Of a stretch of DNA of 64,000 nucleotides, positions 53,778-64,000 are shown piece by piece; position 1 is the first letter of the stretch, and every line of letters starts with the position of its first letter. The stretch spans positions 3,337,486 to 3,401,485 of the forward strand of contig NC_092350.1 of the NCBI RefSeq assembly GCF_963676685.1, written 5' to 3'. The notes under the pieces are model-generated. The model had not been told where the DNA came from. It worked only from the letters and a program-made list of their open reading frames with translations, and did no database searches. Source of the stretch: Mytilus edulis. Lineage: Eukaryota; Mollusca; Bivalvia; Mytilida; Mytilidae. Position numbers and translations under genes: made by a program.

Positions 53778-55204
53778 CTAACCCGTATTACTTGCATCAC
53801 TATATACAATAGTCTGCCAAGATACATCAGTCTTAAAAGGTTTAACATTGGCTTCATGTAAATTAAACCTCCAAAAATTAATTTGATCAATACTGTCTAC
53901 AGATAAATGTATATAACTGTTCCATGAATGAACACTATTAATGTCAATAGACAAATGTTTAGTCATTAAATATACTATATTGCCTATAACGGGAGACGTA
54001 GATATAATCTGTCCTACCAAGGAAGCTACCTTCCTTACAAATACTTTACCACTTTTGGTGAAACACATATCAATATCTGAAATGGTACTCATAATCTTAT
54101 CAATACGATTGTCAGGGATAGTAAAAATGCCTTTATCTGTATCAATATGAGTGCCTAAAAAAGTTAGATTTTTAGTAGGTGTCCACATAGACTTTTCGGC
54201 TTTAGGTACAAACCCGCTACTAATTATGTCTTGTTTAACCTGTATAGACATTTGAGTACACAATTCCTTATCATCATGTACACCAAGCCCATCGTCCAAG
54301 TACATAATAATCTGCTTGCCTTCTCCTCTCCACTTTTAATAAGTGGTCTAGTTAGTTTGGTAAATATGTAACAAGCCGTACTGAGACCAAACGGTAATAC
54401 TAGAAATTTGAAATATTTTTTAACACCGTTTAATTCCCATGCAAAACCTAGATATTTAGTGTGAGGCGGGAAGATATCGACGTGATGATATGCAGAATGA
54501 ACATCATACTTAAAAATATATGAATGTGCATTAATATAATGTTTTGCAATACGCATATCTTCAAATTTTACACTCTGCTTCCATAAATGTCTGTTAATTT
54601 CTCTCAAATCTAAAATTAACCGTTTTTTGTTGTTTGACTGAACAGCAACAGTTAAAGGATTCACAACAAATGGAATATCTAATGTCTCCACAATTAAACC
54701 TCTAGCTAATAAATCGTTAATAGCCGATTTTACAAAATCTGCATTATTCAAAGCTGATACATTATTAGATAAACAAGTCAATATAGGATTGGAATAGAAA
54801 GGTAAAATATAACCATGTCTAATAGTATCTTTAAAAAATTTAGGAGCACCAATATCTATCCAAAATTGAATGTTTTTTCTAAGTCTACCTTTCACAATTA
54901 TATCAGATTGACCTAGTTCGTATTCAAAATAATTATTGGTCAAATTGCCATCAATATGATTATCTACTCCATTGTCATGTGAAAGTTCAAAATAATTAAA
55001 ATACTCATCTTTTAAAAATTCACTGGGGCCTGATTTGGGTTGCTGGTTCACTGCTGTTGACATATGGACAGCTGGACCTGTAGTGTGCGTAGGACCCACA
55101 AGAGTAGCATTGTCCCCTCTGCATCTTTCCAGCGTTGAAACCTTGCTGAAGGGGAATTCCATTGAACCAAGGTTGCTGAGGCCCACGAAAGGGCTGCGGA
55201 ACAA
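53778..55204 (-). pseudogene. DIRS reverse transcriptase
   Basis: Frames 55204-54224 and 54305-53778. Motifs: VVNPLTVAVQSNNKKRLILD, LREINRHLWKQSVKFED, IFKYDVHSAYHHVDIFP (motif A), FKFLVLPFGLSTACYIFTKL (motif B), then after a one-base loss in an A run near 54340, IIMYLDDGLGVHDD (YLDD). The next stretch ends IVYSDASNTG, the start of RNase H, at a TAG near 53778. The sequence style is that of DIRS elements common in molluscs and cnidarians. The N-terminal ~60 codons of the first frame overlap gag in another phase and are probably not native. Confidence 0.85.
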
Positions 55205-55766
55205 AGTTGGGAGCCTGTCCTAATAGAGACTGGTTACTAGCCTTAGTTTTCGAACCATAACCTCTAACCTGCTTAGACTTCCATTTCTTCTTGCGGACAG
55301 CTCTATTGTCAGCTCGGATAATCTTTGCTTCATCCTCGGAGTCGGATGCAATAGGATTAGCATCATATTGCCTAGCGGTATCCCAACCTCCCTCGGAAGT
55401 GTCAGCAATTTTGATAAGCTTGTTACGATGCTTGATCTTATCCACGGTAGCTGATAACAAATCTCGTGCGTAATCTACCTTCCCATTGTCTATAGCCCAC
55501 AAAGTCTGAACAAGATCCTCGAGATTTTCAGTATTGAAGTCAAATTGGATCTTATTACCTTCGTATTTCCATTTATAAGAAGCGTCTGTTTTAAGTTTCT
55601 TGACCTGGGATTTCATTAACTGATTGGCCCCCTGCAACTCTTCTCTTAATCCACCAATTTTCTCCGTAACTTTGGCGTCAATAATTGCCTCGATATCTTT
55701 ACTCTGTTGGTTTACAGCTGTTAAAACAGTTCTCAACGAAATATCTGGCTCACCTTCACTATCCAT
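55020..55766 (-). CDS. DIRS gag-like protein with CCHC zinc knuckle
   Basis: 248-codon open frame from MDSEGEPDISLRTVL. Residues about 15-60 are helical and charged (coiled-coil-like). A middle region has WKYEGNKIQFDFNTENLEDL. Basic KKKWKSKQVRGYGSK precedes a Pro/Gln-rich stretch, and the end has GQCYSCGSYAHYRSSCP, a C-x2-C-x4-H-x4-C knuckle. Such ORF1 proteins bind element RNA. It lies just inside repeat A1 and overlaps the RT frame, suggesting frameshifting or a lost stop at the junction. Confidence 0.75.
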   Translation of the reverse strand: MDSEGEPDISLRTVLTAVNQQSKDIEAIIDAKVTEKIGGLREELQGANQLMKSQVKKLKTDASYKWKYEGNKIQFDFNTENLEDLVQTLWAIDNGKVDYARDLLSATVDKIKHRNKLIKIADTSEGGWDTARQYDANPIASDSEDEAKIIRADNRAVRKKKWKSKQVRGYGSKTKASNQSLLGQAPNFVPQPFRGPQQPWFNGIPLQQGFNAGKMQRGQCYSCGSYAHYRSSCPYVNSSEPATQIRPQ

Positions 55767-55810
55767 GATTAAATTCTAATGTACTTAAATCGACAAAACA
55801 CAACTAGAAC

Positions 55811-55967
55811 AATAAACGTGACCGATCGAATGGACCCTGTCGTGCCGAATGATTTAACCGCCAAATCAGATGAAACACATAACCTAAAAACGCCACCTAT
55901 GGGCAGACAATTCAGAAGAAAATAATTTCATACTAATTCATAAATTCAAACGATTGAAATTATATTT
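55811..55967 (-). repeat. DIRS split direct repeat A1
   Basis: 157 bp, 'aataaacgtgaccgatcgaa' to 'gaaattatattttt'. Left end of the element on its coding strand. Matches A2 at 51455-51611. Confidence 0.85.
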
Positions 55968-56317
55968 TTCTTATATCTATTTTGCGTGACTGTATTTATG
56001 CATCCCGTCATACTTTGGACGACAAAATTGTTTCATGTCTACCTGTGCGAATTTCAAACGCGCAATTTTACACCAGTACTCAAAACCCTCCTTCCTTGAT
56101 GGGTGCATTTTACATAGACAAATAAAATCGTATAATATAATCAAACTGAGGATGTTAATTTGATGTATGCCTTTTTGTGCTTCTTTGTTACATTTGTTGT
56201 TTTTATAGTGATTAAGATGATACCACAATGTTGACTGCTGTACCCCTATTTTTGACATTTTTAGCTATTGTGTCTGTTTGTTTTGTTCACGCATCGGTGA
56301 CAATATAATGGAATTTG

Positions 56318-56530
56318 ATACGACTGTCATACAAGTGAGAGGTTTAGCTAGCTATAAAACCATGTTCAATCCACCATTTTCTACATTTGAAAATGCCTGT
56401 ACCAAGTCAGGAATATGACAGTTCTTGTCCATTCGTTTTTGATGCGTTTTGTTATTTGATTATGCCATGTGATTATGGACTTTCCGAATTGATTTTCCTC
56501 TGAGTTCAGTATTTTTGTGATTTTACTTTT
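56318..56530 (+). repeat. dispersed MITE-like repeat (ACTGTCATA ends)
   Basis: Same repeat as at 28055-28270 and in the same position relative to the PLE family A 3' end, so it was either part of the PLE tail or present in both source copies. Confidence 0.65.
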
Positions 56531-56929
56531 TATACAACGCTAAAATCCATCAAGAACCAGACAGAGCATTACTCAACCTAGAAAATCAGTCGTCTCTCAC
56601 ACGTGACAGTAGCATCACGTAATATTGCAGGGGTCAAATCAAACAGTAAATATCTTAACGACCTATAGCTATATAAAAAGTGTGATATGCCTTCAGGAAC
56701 ATTGAATCTACAGCTTCCACCAACATGAACTAGACCAATATCTACCGAATAAACACTCAATTGCTCGTAGTGTTGACTCTGTTGGCCACATTGCATCTAC
56801 CTAAGAGGAAAAAGGGGGGTCAGAAATTCAGAAATTCAGGTTAACCCATCAATGACGAAATTTTGCCAACGTATACATAGAAATCGTGGACAATCCAAAA
56901 CCTCAGCAACCTCCATAATAAAAGGACCC

Positions 56930-57640
56930 GATTGTCATATGTGTGATATAAAAAAAAAACAGCGAAGCGCTTTCACAGTATATGGAAGACCTTGGTGTAC
57001 CAAAAGATAACAGTTACGAAAATACATTTCTAGATTTAAGAACTAACACCATTGATCTCGTATATTAAAACCTAAACAATGAATTAGAACCACTATCAGA
57101 AATTGAAATTTTTGAAGCATAAGGAAAAGTTAACACAGGCAAAGCTATGGATGAATTTGGTACCTCAGCAGAACATCTCAAAACTGCTAGAAATATTCTT
57201 TCGTCAATAGGCACCTCCTTCTTTACTTAAATCGTAACTACAAAACAAATGCCACTTTTCTTCAAAATTGGAATTACCAAACCAATTTATTCAAACAGAC
57301 ATGTAATTTTGTTTGAAAGAAGATCTCTCTATGCTTATAGCTGCCGTTTTCGTATCAGAATGTAAAGTAGAATCCATACACGTAACTTTAAAACCCTTAT
57401 ATATGATGGTGGTAGACAGCCAAACTGCATTTGACGTAGTTCCGCACATCATTCTTCTAGATAAGCTGTATGAATAAGGCATACATCAATAACTTTGACC
57501 AATTGTCAAAGATCTAAAAACAGACATGTCCTCAAAAATACATAGTCAAAGATTTAAATACAGACATGTCCTCAAAAATAAATTGGAAAGGTTAAATTAA
57601 TGTCACATTTCCAGTAAAACAGGGAGTTCGACAAACTTCT
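56930..57640 (+). pseudogene. LINE reverse transcriptase fragment
   Basis: Plus-strand pieces: GKVNTGKAMDEFGTSAEHLK near 57130 (the 'LN.GKA.DE.G..AEHLK' block), KQMPLFFKIGITKPIYSN near 57245, VVDSQTAFDVVPHIILLDKL near 57410 (motif A) and INVTFPVKQGVRQ near 57600 (motif B start). Stops and frameshifts are frequent. A ~40-bp direct duplication ('cagacatgtcctcaaaaata') occurs at 57518-57585. The fragment ends where the minisatellite starts, before the catalytic ADD box. Clade uncertain (RTE- or CR1-like). Confidence 0.6.
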
Positions 57641-59290
57641 TTGTCATTTAGTAATCACAGAAGTGACATATGGATGTTAATTTCCTTGTCATTTGGTCAC
57701 ATAGACGTGATATATAGCTGTTAATTTTCTTGTCATTTGACCATCAAAGACGTGACATAAAGCTGTTAATTTCCTTGTCATTTGACCATCAAAGACGTGA
57801 CATATAGCTGTTAATTTCCTTGTCATTTGGTCACAACGACATGACATATAGGTGTTAACTTCTTTGTAATTTGACCATCAAAGACGTGACATATAGCTGT
57901 TAATTTCTTTGTCATTTTGTCACAAAGATATGACATATAGCTGTTAACTTCTTTGTCATTTGGTCACAGAGACATGACATATAGCTGTTAACTTCCTTGT
58001 CATTTGGTCACAAAGACGTGCCATATAGCTGTTAATTTCCTACTCATTTGGTCACGGAGACGTGACATATAGTTGTTAATTTTCTTGTCATTTGACCATC
58101 AAAGACGCGACATATAGCTGTTAATTTGGTTGTCATTTGACCATTTAAGATGTGACATATAGCTGTTAATTTCCTTGTCATTTGACCCTCAAGGACATGA
58201 CATATAGGTGTCAATTTCCTTGTCATTTGACTAACAAAGACGTGACATATAGATGTTAACCTCTTTTAAGTTTGATCAAAAAGACGTGACATGTAGCTGT
58301 TAACTTCTTCGTCATTTGGTCGTGAAGACGTGAAATATAGCTGTTAACGTTTTTGTCATGTGACTACCAAAGACGTGACATATAACTGTTAACTTCCTTG
58401 TCATTTGACCACCAAAGACGTGACATATATATGTTAACTTCTTCGTAAGTTGACCGACCAAGACGTTAACTTCTTTATCATTTGACCATCAGAAACGTGA
58501 CATATAGGTGTTAATTTCTTTGTCATTTGGTCACAAAGACGTGACATATAGCTGTTAATTTCTTTGTAGTTTGGTTACAAACACATGACATATAGCTGTT
58601 AACTTCTTTGTGTTTTGACAATCAAAAGCATGACATATTGCTGTTAATTTCGTGGTAATCAGACCACCAAATACGTGATATATAGTTGTTAACTTCGTTG
58701 TGATTTGATAACCAAAGACTTGACATATAGATGTTAACTTCCTTGTCATTTGATAAAAAGAAGCGACATATAATTGTTAAATTCTTTGTCATATGGTAAC
58801 AAAGACGTGGCATATAGATGTTAATTTCCTTGTCATTTGACCATCAAAGACGTGACATATAGATGTTAATTTTCTTGTCATTTGACCATCAAAGACGTGA
58901 CATATAGGTGTAAATTTCTTTGTGATTTGACCAACAACGACATGAAATACACATGTAATTTCTTTGTGATTTGACCATCAAAGACGTGACATATAGCTGT
59001 TAACTTCTTTGTCATTTGACCATGAAAAGACGTGACATATAGGTGAAAATGTCCTTGTAATTTGGTCACAAAGACGTGACATATAGCTTTAAACTTCTTT
59101 GTGTTTTGACCATCAAAAGACGATATATATAGCTGTTAACTTCCTTGTCATTTGACCATCAAAGACGTGACATTTAGCTGTTAATTTCCTTGTCATTTGA
59201 CCATCAAAGACGCGACATATAGCTGTTAATTTTCTTGTCATTTGGTAAAAAAAGACGTGACATATAGCTGTTAACTTCTATATCATTTGA
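57640..59290. repeat. 45-bp minisatellite, about 36 copies
   Basis: Unit: 'gtgacatatagctgttaatt' + 'tccttgtcatttgaccatca' + 'aagac', with many variants ('ggtcacaaagac', 'cttctttgtcat'). The period is 45-46 bases. Where exactly 45, it gives 15-residue repeats on the minus strand (MTRKLTAICHVFDGQ), but these frames are broken often, so I treat them as by-products. Confidence 0.9.
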
Positions 59291-59430
59291 CCATCAATCA
59301 ATGGTTCACCAGAGGCACACACCATACTCCTATAACATGTTCTCTGAGCGCTATTTCATTATTCAATCAAGGGTTCACCGGAGGTACACACCATACTCCT
59401 ATACTATATACATGATCTCTGGGTGCTATT
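59290..59430. repeat. two-copy ~85-bp direct repeat
   Basis: 'atggttcaccagaggcacac' and 'agggttcaccggaggtacac' each lead into 'accatactcctata' and 'tctctg.gcgctattt'. Found just after the minisatellite. Confidence 0.7.
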
Positions 59431-59514
59431 TTAATTTTCGGTTTGTTATCTGATATTTTTTTACAGATCTAAAGGACAGATCTAGTAAAGGTAACACAAT
59501 GTGGACCAATTTGA

Positions 59515-59605
59515 TAATCTCAGGTGCTCCGGAAAGGTAAGCAGATCCTGCTCCACAAGTGACACCGTCGTGTAGCTCATGTAAGTACAAACCCGGTGAA
59601 GAAAT
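59515..59605. repeat. fragment of PLE family B 3' tail
   Basis: 'atctcaggtgctccggaaag', 'gtaagcagatcctgctccac': matches 4317-4400. Isolated copy. Confidence 0.6.
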
Positions 59606-60410
59606 GTGTATCTTAATTCGAATTTATTTTATTTTGCCTTAAACTAAAACCAATATTTCAGTTTCAAAGATTGATGGATTTTCAATCATTCTGCATATAA
59701 ATGAATTCTGTTTATCTTCCATGCATGTACAATCTATAATTGACAAAAGTTGCTAATACTTGCAACATAATGCGGATCTCGATTTTGATCTCCAGTTCCA
59801 TCCATACCCTAAAAACATGGACTGAGATATTTTTATCCTTTATACCGAGAATGGTATGTAAGCATGATTTTACTGAGAAATACACTTTTAGAATGGAGAT
59901 ATTTTCCTTTAACAAGTCCATCTAAGATTATATATTATTCATCTTTCCTTGGTGTTGTAAGGGAGATAATTGTATTTGAGTTCTTCCACTTTTCTGAAAA
60001 TTAGATAATTACTAAATCAACCTGGTCAATGATCTTCTATGTACTTCCTTAGAATCGTTTTCTTTAATTCGCAAGTGAAAAAAGTGTAGAACGACCACAC
60101 GAAATTGGTTTGTTTTGTTTTCTTAGACTATCTTAAACAATGTCTACTCCAAATCAACCACAATCTCTGCTTCAAAGTAAAATACATATATGTTTATCTA
60201 CTTGGACTGATCCTGTTGGATGTATCAAATAAATAATTGGCTTTTGACTTGCCAGAATTTATGTCCATTTGTGTTTAGATACTTGCTTCATTAGTTCCAC
60301 TAGATATGCAGGACTATCTTATCTCCTATACATTTCTAGTATTATCATTGGGTAAAAGCAAACAAGTGTAGACTGTATAGTACATTTAAAATGCGGTAAG
60401 CGGGTGTGTT
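59606..60410. other. no gene seen
   Basis: AT-rich sequence with short frames on both strands and no recognised motif. Confidence 0.4.
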
Positions 60411-60419
60411 TTATTTTGA

Positions 60420-60660
60420 TATTGGGTTAGTAGCAGTGTTACATATTTGTTTTTCGTTCATGTTTTTTTTTACATAAATAAGGCCGTTAGTTTTCTCGTT
60501 TGAATTGTTTTACATGGTCTTATCGGGGCCTTTTATAGCTGACTATGCGGTATCGGCTTTGCTCATTGTTGAAGGCCGTACGGTGACCTATAGTTGTTAA
60601 TGTCTGTGTCATTTTGGTCTTTTGTGGATAGTTGTCTCATTGGCAATCATACCACATCTT
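60420..60660. repeat. dispersed repeat, reverse of the 36.05-kb copy
   Basis: 'gaaggccgtacggtgaccta' and 'ataaggccgttagttttctc' are reverse complements of blocks at 36.1-36.2 kb. Confidence 0.6.
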
Positions 60661-60921
60661 CTTTTTTATATTATGTCCGTTTGTAAAAACATTATGACGT
60701 TGAAGAAAAATCTGAAACGTTTCACCAAAACAACCGATGAAGAAAATGATGAAACAAGACTAAAAATAAATGCAGAAAACACATTAAATAACAAGGGGTT
60801 ATTGTTTGCATTTGTTTTTGTATTAACCAATGAAGGTAAGATCTTAATATTCAAGACTTAATCACTTTCATGTGCCACTAGTCTAAATGCCACATGTTAT
60901 GAAAGTCGTTAAGATAAATTC

Positions 60922-61078
60922 GTTACACAGTACGCCAATGATCTAACACAATATATATGGGGTCAGTAAATTCCATATGGGATAAGAGCGAAGCTTGGAA
61001 GCTCTCACACCATATGGAATTTACTGACTCCATATATATATATTGTATTATCACTAGCACACTGTGTCACTGTGTAAC
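60922..61078. repeat. 157-bp hairpin MITE
   Basis: Near-complete inverted repeat: ends GTTACACAG/CTGTGTAAC, inner arms 'gtcagtaaattccatatggg' and 'ccatatggaatttactgact', with a small inner palindrome around 'agcttggaagct'. Non-coding. A partial copy lies at 30545. Confidence 0.75.
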
Positions 61079-61107
61079 TAATATTATCAGACTCAACATT
61101 TCATTAA

Positions 61108-61260
61108 ATGAACTCATCAAAGATACAAGGCTCACAATTTTGACCTCAAAAGACTCATCAGTGACGCTCGAATAAACAAAATTTAAGGCCAAATAACGTA
61201 CGAAGTTTTAAAGCATTTAGGTCCCAACATTTCAAAGGTTTTGCCAAACTGATGAAATAC
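61108..61260 (-). repeat. retrozyme relic
   Basis: 'aagactcatcagtgacgctc' then 'acgaagttttaaagcattta' follow the 354-bp unit, but the GAAAC half of the hammerhead is lost. Very diverged. Confidence 0.5.
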
Positions 61261-61407
61261 CTTTCTCATTAAGTGCTTTATTGGCTCTAATTAGATACTC
61301 ACAACCATCTGATTTGTCCTCGCAGGTATTGTGTTGCTTCATTTATTTATTTAATTGTGGGTAAATGTTTATCTCTTATTGTTTCATGTTCCATTTTGAC
61401 TATACAA

Positions 61408-62130
61408 TTGTTTCAATTACTTTTGTGACTTTTATTTCTTGTTTATGAGCTATGTTCTCACAGTCTTCAGAACTGTCTACAATCTTAATTTTGAGTCAAA
61501 CTTTGCATTCTCAACTGCAGATATATATTTATCTACATGTAAAGTCCTGTAGTTGTCTAGCAGTGTTTGGCAGTTTAAATGTATTCTATTATCTTGTTTT
61601 TATGAGTTTCTTCGTTATGGAAATTTTTTAAAAAGTGGTATTATTGTCAATGAGACATACCTTGTTATTCAACTGATGTGTGTAATTTGAGAGTTTGTCA
61701 AAGCTTTCTTTACCAATTGCCCTGATGTGTCATATATCATAATATGTGGATTTGATAAAATTCTGTTATAAAAGACTAGACTTTGATTGTGAGACATTAG
61801 TTAGCGCCTCAGCTAATGCATCCTGCTATAAGGGGACAATTTACTCTTTTTGTGTCTTACCCATATCACTTCAAGTGCCAGAACATTTTATTGAGGCTAT
61901 GTTTTTTGATTGTCTATTGTTAGCCTTTGGTTTGGCATGACATTCATGCTGGGCTTTATCAACCAGGAATTGATCCATTGTAGAGACACCATTTAACATG
62001 TGTTCTTATGGGTTATTTTCTGATGTGATCGACAGGATTCAGTTTCAATTACTTTCAAGACTTTTATTTCTTGTTTATGAGCTATGTTCACACCGTTTAA
62101 ATATTTGGAGTCTGAAGAACTGTCTACAAT
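61408..62130. repeat. pair of ~85-bp direct repeats
   Basis: 61408-61490 and 62040-62130 share 'tttatttcttgtttatgagc', 'tatgttc.cac' and 'agaactgtctacaat', about 630 bases apart. The sequence between holds no supported gene. Confidence 0.55.
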
Positions 62131-62221
62131 TAATTGGTTAACATAATCTGTTGTATGCACATAAAGAACTCGTTATCTGTTTTAGTACTCGGAAGTCTCT
62201 GGTTGCAGATACTATAACCCT

Positions 62222-62318
62222 GACCTTGTATAACACCTGTTGTTATTACTTTGACCCGAGCTTGTATAACACATGTTGTTATTACTTTGACCCGAGCTTG
62301 TATAACACCTGTTGTTAT
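62222..62318. repeat. ~37-bp tandem repeat, about 2.6 copies
   Basis: Unit 'ttgtataacacctgttgtta' + 'ttactttgacccgagc'. Confidence 0.85.
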
Positions 62319-62439
62319 ATAGAATGTTATTTTGTAGAGGTTAAGTATAATCATATTAATTTACGTTCTTTTGTCCAGTTTTCATCATAACAATGTATGT
62401 TGTACTGACTCGCTGATCCATACAAGTCACAGTATAATA

Positions 62440-62597
62440 CAAAAGAGGGACGAAAGATACTAAAGGGACAGTCAAACTCATAAATCGAAAATAAACTGAT
62501 AACGCCATGGCTAAAAATGAAAAAGACAAACAGACAAACAATAGTACACATGACACAACATAGAAAACTAAAGAATAAACAACATGAACCCCAACTT
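62440..62597 (-). repeat. isolated PLE family B 3' tail
   Basis: Matches the terminal ~155 bp of the family-B elements at 4.15 and 29.76 kb ('aaaagagggacgaaagatac', 'aacgccatggctaaaaatga'). The short frames over it are not genes. Confidence 0.7.
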
Positions 62598-62599
62598 AA

Positions 62600-63610
62600 G
62601 CTCTGATCAAGAACTATCATCTCTAGCTGTTTAACATGAAAGCTACCATACGGTAGATACATTTCTTTGACCATCCCCTAAAAAAATTAGTTGTTTAGCT
62701 TTTGCCCCAGATCGTTCCAATTCATTCGGGAAATGAACTATATAATCTTGAAAGGCTAGTGTTAGTGTTAATTTATTCGAACCATATCATCTTCCATAGA
62801 TCTGTATACGTAATAATACCGTGAAAAGTTTCAGATTTTTCCTCAACGCTGTGTTGTTTTTATATAGAGACGTAACACCACTACTAACCGTGTATTGAAA
62901 TAAACCAGGTCTACTAACCCCATATGGAACGGGGACCCAATTATTTCCCCCTTTACTTCAATGCAATTTTATCCAAATTGAGGGACAGATTTTTTATGCC
63001 CTATATTAGACTGTTAAATTTCAATTACTTTCTCATACTAGTAGCCCCCTTCATGATTCCTGGGAGAATTCTTGGAAGGCCATGACCGACATTTAAGAGA
63101 GCAATACTGTTTTGAGTATTTATAGGGTCATTTAATTAACTTCCTGGCTAAAATTGAAAATAAAATGTTGACCATTGACTCAGACAATCATCCACCCTAT
63201 ACATTTCAGAATCACTTAAAATTTAACAGAAGTTGAAAGTTTAATGAATACCATTTAGATATACTACATTTTTGAGCATCGTTTCATAATTTTCATCTCG
63301 GTACAATATCCAATTTAAAAGATGGTAGATTTATTAAGGGACTTCATTCGTGGGTACTGAATTGGTATCCTGTAACTGGGATCCTATTCCATATGAAATA
63401 AAAAGGAGCTCCACACGGTCGCTTTTAATCAATGATATTCCTAGCACTGTATAGGAAGAAGATAAAATGCTTACTGAAATTAACGATTCATCTTTTGAAT
63501 ACATCTATTGATGATTTGTGACTAAAAAAATCTTAAAAGCAGAGAAACAAACAGCTGTAGTACTGTCATTCAAAAATATATGCGTTGACATGAAATATCA
63601 TCTATATATA
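62600..63610. other. no gene seen
   Basis: AT-rich, with no motif, repeat or long frame that I can support. Confidence 0.4.
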
Positions 63611-63619
63611 TGGGATGTT

Positions 63620-63815
63620 ATGTGACTGTCATACAAGTGAGAGGTTTAGCTAGCCATACAACCAGGATTAATCCACCATTTGTACATAAGGAATTACCAA
63701 TACCAATACTGAAATATGACAGTTGTTTTCCATTCGTTTGACGTGTTTTAGCCTTTGATTTTGCCATTTGATAAGGGACTTTCCGATTTGAATTTTCCTT
63801 TGAGTTCGGTATATG
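63620..63815 (+). repeat. dispersed MITE-like repeat (ACTGTCATA ends)
   Basis: 'gactgtcatacaagtgagag' to 'tatgacagttgttttccatt', as at 28.06 kb, here without PLE sequence upstream. Confidence 0.65.
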
Positions 63816-63937
63816 TGTTACTCTACAGTTAAGATACCGTATTGCAAAAAATATATATAAATATGAACATAGTCTTATTTTAGTGTGCCTTGGTTTCTAT
63901 TATCGTCAAAGCAAATCATATTATACGTTACCACAAA

Positions 63938-64000
63938 AGAGGGACGAAACATACCAAAGAGACAATCAAACCACAACTGGTGTGAACTCATGTTTGAGAA
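63938..64000 (-). repeat. PLE family B 3' tail, cut by the window end
   Basis: 'aaaagagggacgaaacatac' then 'caatcaaacc'; a short, diverged match to the tail. Confidence 0.5.

Larger units (their letters stand above)
51178..55967 (-). mobile_element. DIRS-like tyrosine-recombinase retrotransposon with split direct repeats
   Basis: Minus-strand order: A1 repeat (55967-55811), gag-like ORF, RT-RNase H, tyrosine recombinase, B1 (51711-51609), A2 (51611-51455), short unique spacer, B2 (51280-51178). B1 and A2 are adjacent, and B2 and A1 are the two element ends, so the internal B1-A2 junction equals the joined ends, as in PAT/Ngaro-type elements that integrate through a circle. B1 and B2 look identical over 103 bp; A1 and A2 differ at about one base in 157. 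No target duplication is evident, as expected for a tyrosine recombinase. Confidence 0.85.
48394..56035 (+). mobile_element. Penelope-like element family A, copy 2, split by a DIRS insertion
   Basis: Starts within the GIY-YIG domain ('cacaaatag', equal to 24917 in copy 1). Runs through linker, RT and 3' UTR to 51177, then resumes at 55968 ('ttatatctattttgcgtgac') and continues in the same order as copy 1 past 'catactttggacgacaaaat'. The 4.79 kb between is a DIRS-like element. The join in copy 1 (around 27700) is continuous, proving the nesting. Confidence 0.85.

Noticed and set aside
58044..59069. Minus-strand 15-residue repeat proteins (MTRKLTAICHV...)
   Set aside because: By-product of a 45-bp minisatellite; frames break often and no start, signal or conservation pattern supports a gene.
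1..64000. tRNA and rRNA genes
   Set aside because: No cloverleaf with A and B boxes or rRNA-like sequence was recognised; the only tRNA-like signal is the gypsy primer-binding site.

Overview
This is eukaryotic, AT-rich, repeat-dominated DNA. No bacterial-style operons are present. Almost every long reading frame belongs to a transposable element, and most elements are broken, 5'-truncated or nested. Several dispersed repeats look like ones I recall as typical of marine mussel (Mytilus) genomes: the tail that starts AGAGGGACGAAAGATACC, the GACTGTCATACAAGTGAGAG repeat, the GGCCGTACGGTGACCTATAG repeat and a ~354-bp hammerhead repeat. A bivalve, most likely Mytilus, is the best guess; this rests on recognition, not on a search.

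Layout. 0.3-0.8 kb: 3' tail of a LINE reverse transcriptase (RT). 1.8-2.9 kb: truncated Penelope-like element (PLE, family A, copy 3). 3.4-8.7 kb (minus): Tx1/L1-like LINE with an intact 758-codon endonuclease-RT frame, interrupted by a family-B PLE that makes a LINE-PLE chimeric frame. 9-16.4 kb (plus): a CR1/L2-like LINE with an SGNH esterase frame, a PHD-finger ORF1, a coiled-coil frame and EN-RT, with nine covarying hairpins at its junctions. 17.6-24.7 kb (minus): decayed Ty3/gypsy element with one visible LTR. 24.7-28.3 kb: PLE family A copy 1 with an N-terminal GIY-YIG nuclease (Naiad-type order). 28.4 kb: hAT remnant. 29.8-30.5 kb: second family-B PLE. 30.6-31.7 kb: three tandem ~354-bp units, each with a type I hammerhead ribozyme (retrozyme array), abutting another PLE fragment. 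32.4-35.75 kb: the only convincing host gene, a small secreted three-repeat Cys-rich protein with a distant TATA/first exon. 36.9-38.8 kb (minus): pogo-like transposase relic with a PHD finger. 40.6-45.2 kb: 4.65-kb DNA transposon with ~200-bp inverted repeats and a decayed FEN/XPG-like nuclease protein (possibly Academ). 48.4-56.5 kb: PLE family A copy 2, split in its 3' UTR by a 4.8-kb DIRS-like tyrosine-recombinase retrotransposon with split direct repeats. 56.9-57.6 kb: LINE RT relic running into a 1.6-kb, 45-bp minisatellite. 59.3-64 kb: dispersed repeats, a hairpin MITE and a retrozyme relic.

The most interesting signals are RNA-level: the hammerhead repeats, hairpins whose stems covary around the CR1-like LINE, and an in-frame UGA exactly at the first cysteine of the Naiad CxC motif. 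The last fits reports of selenocysteine-containing Naiads in clams, but could be a plain nonsense mutation.
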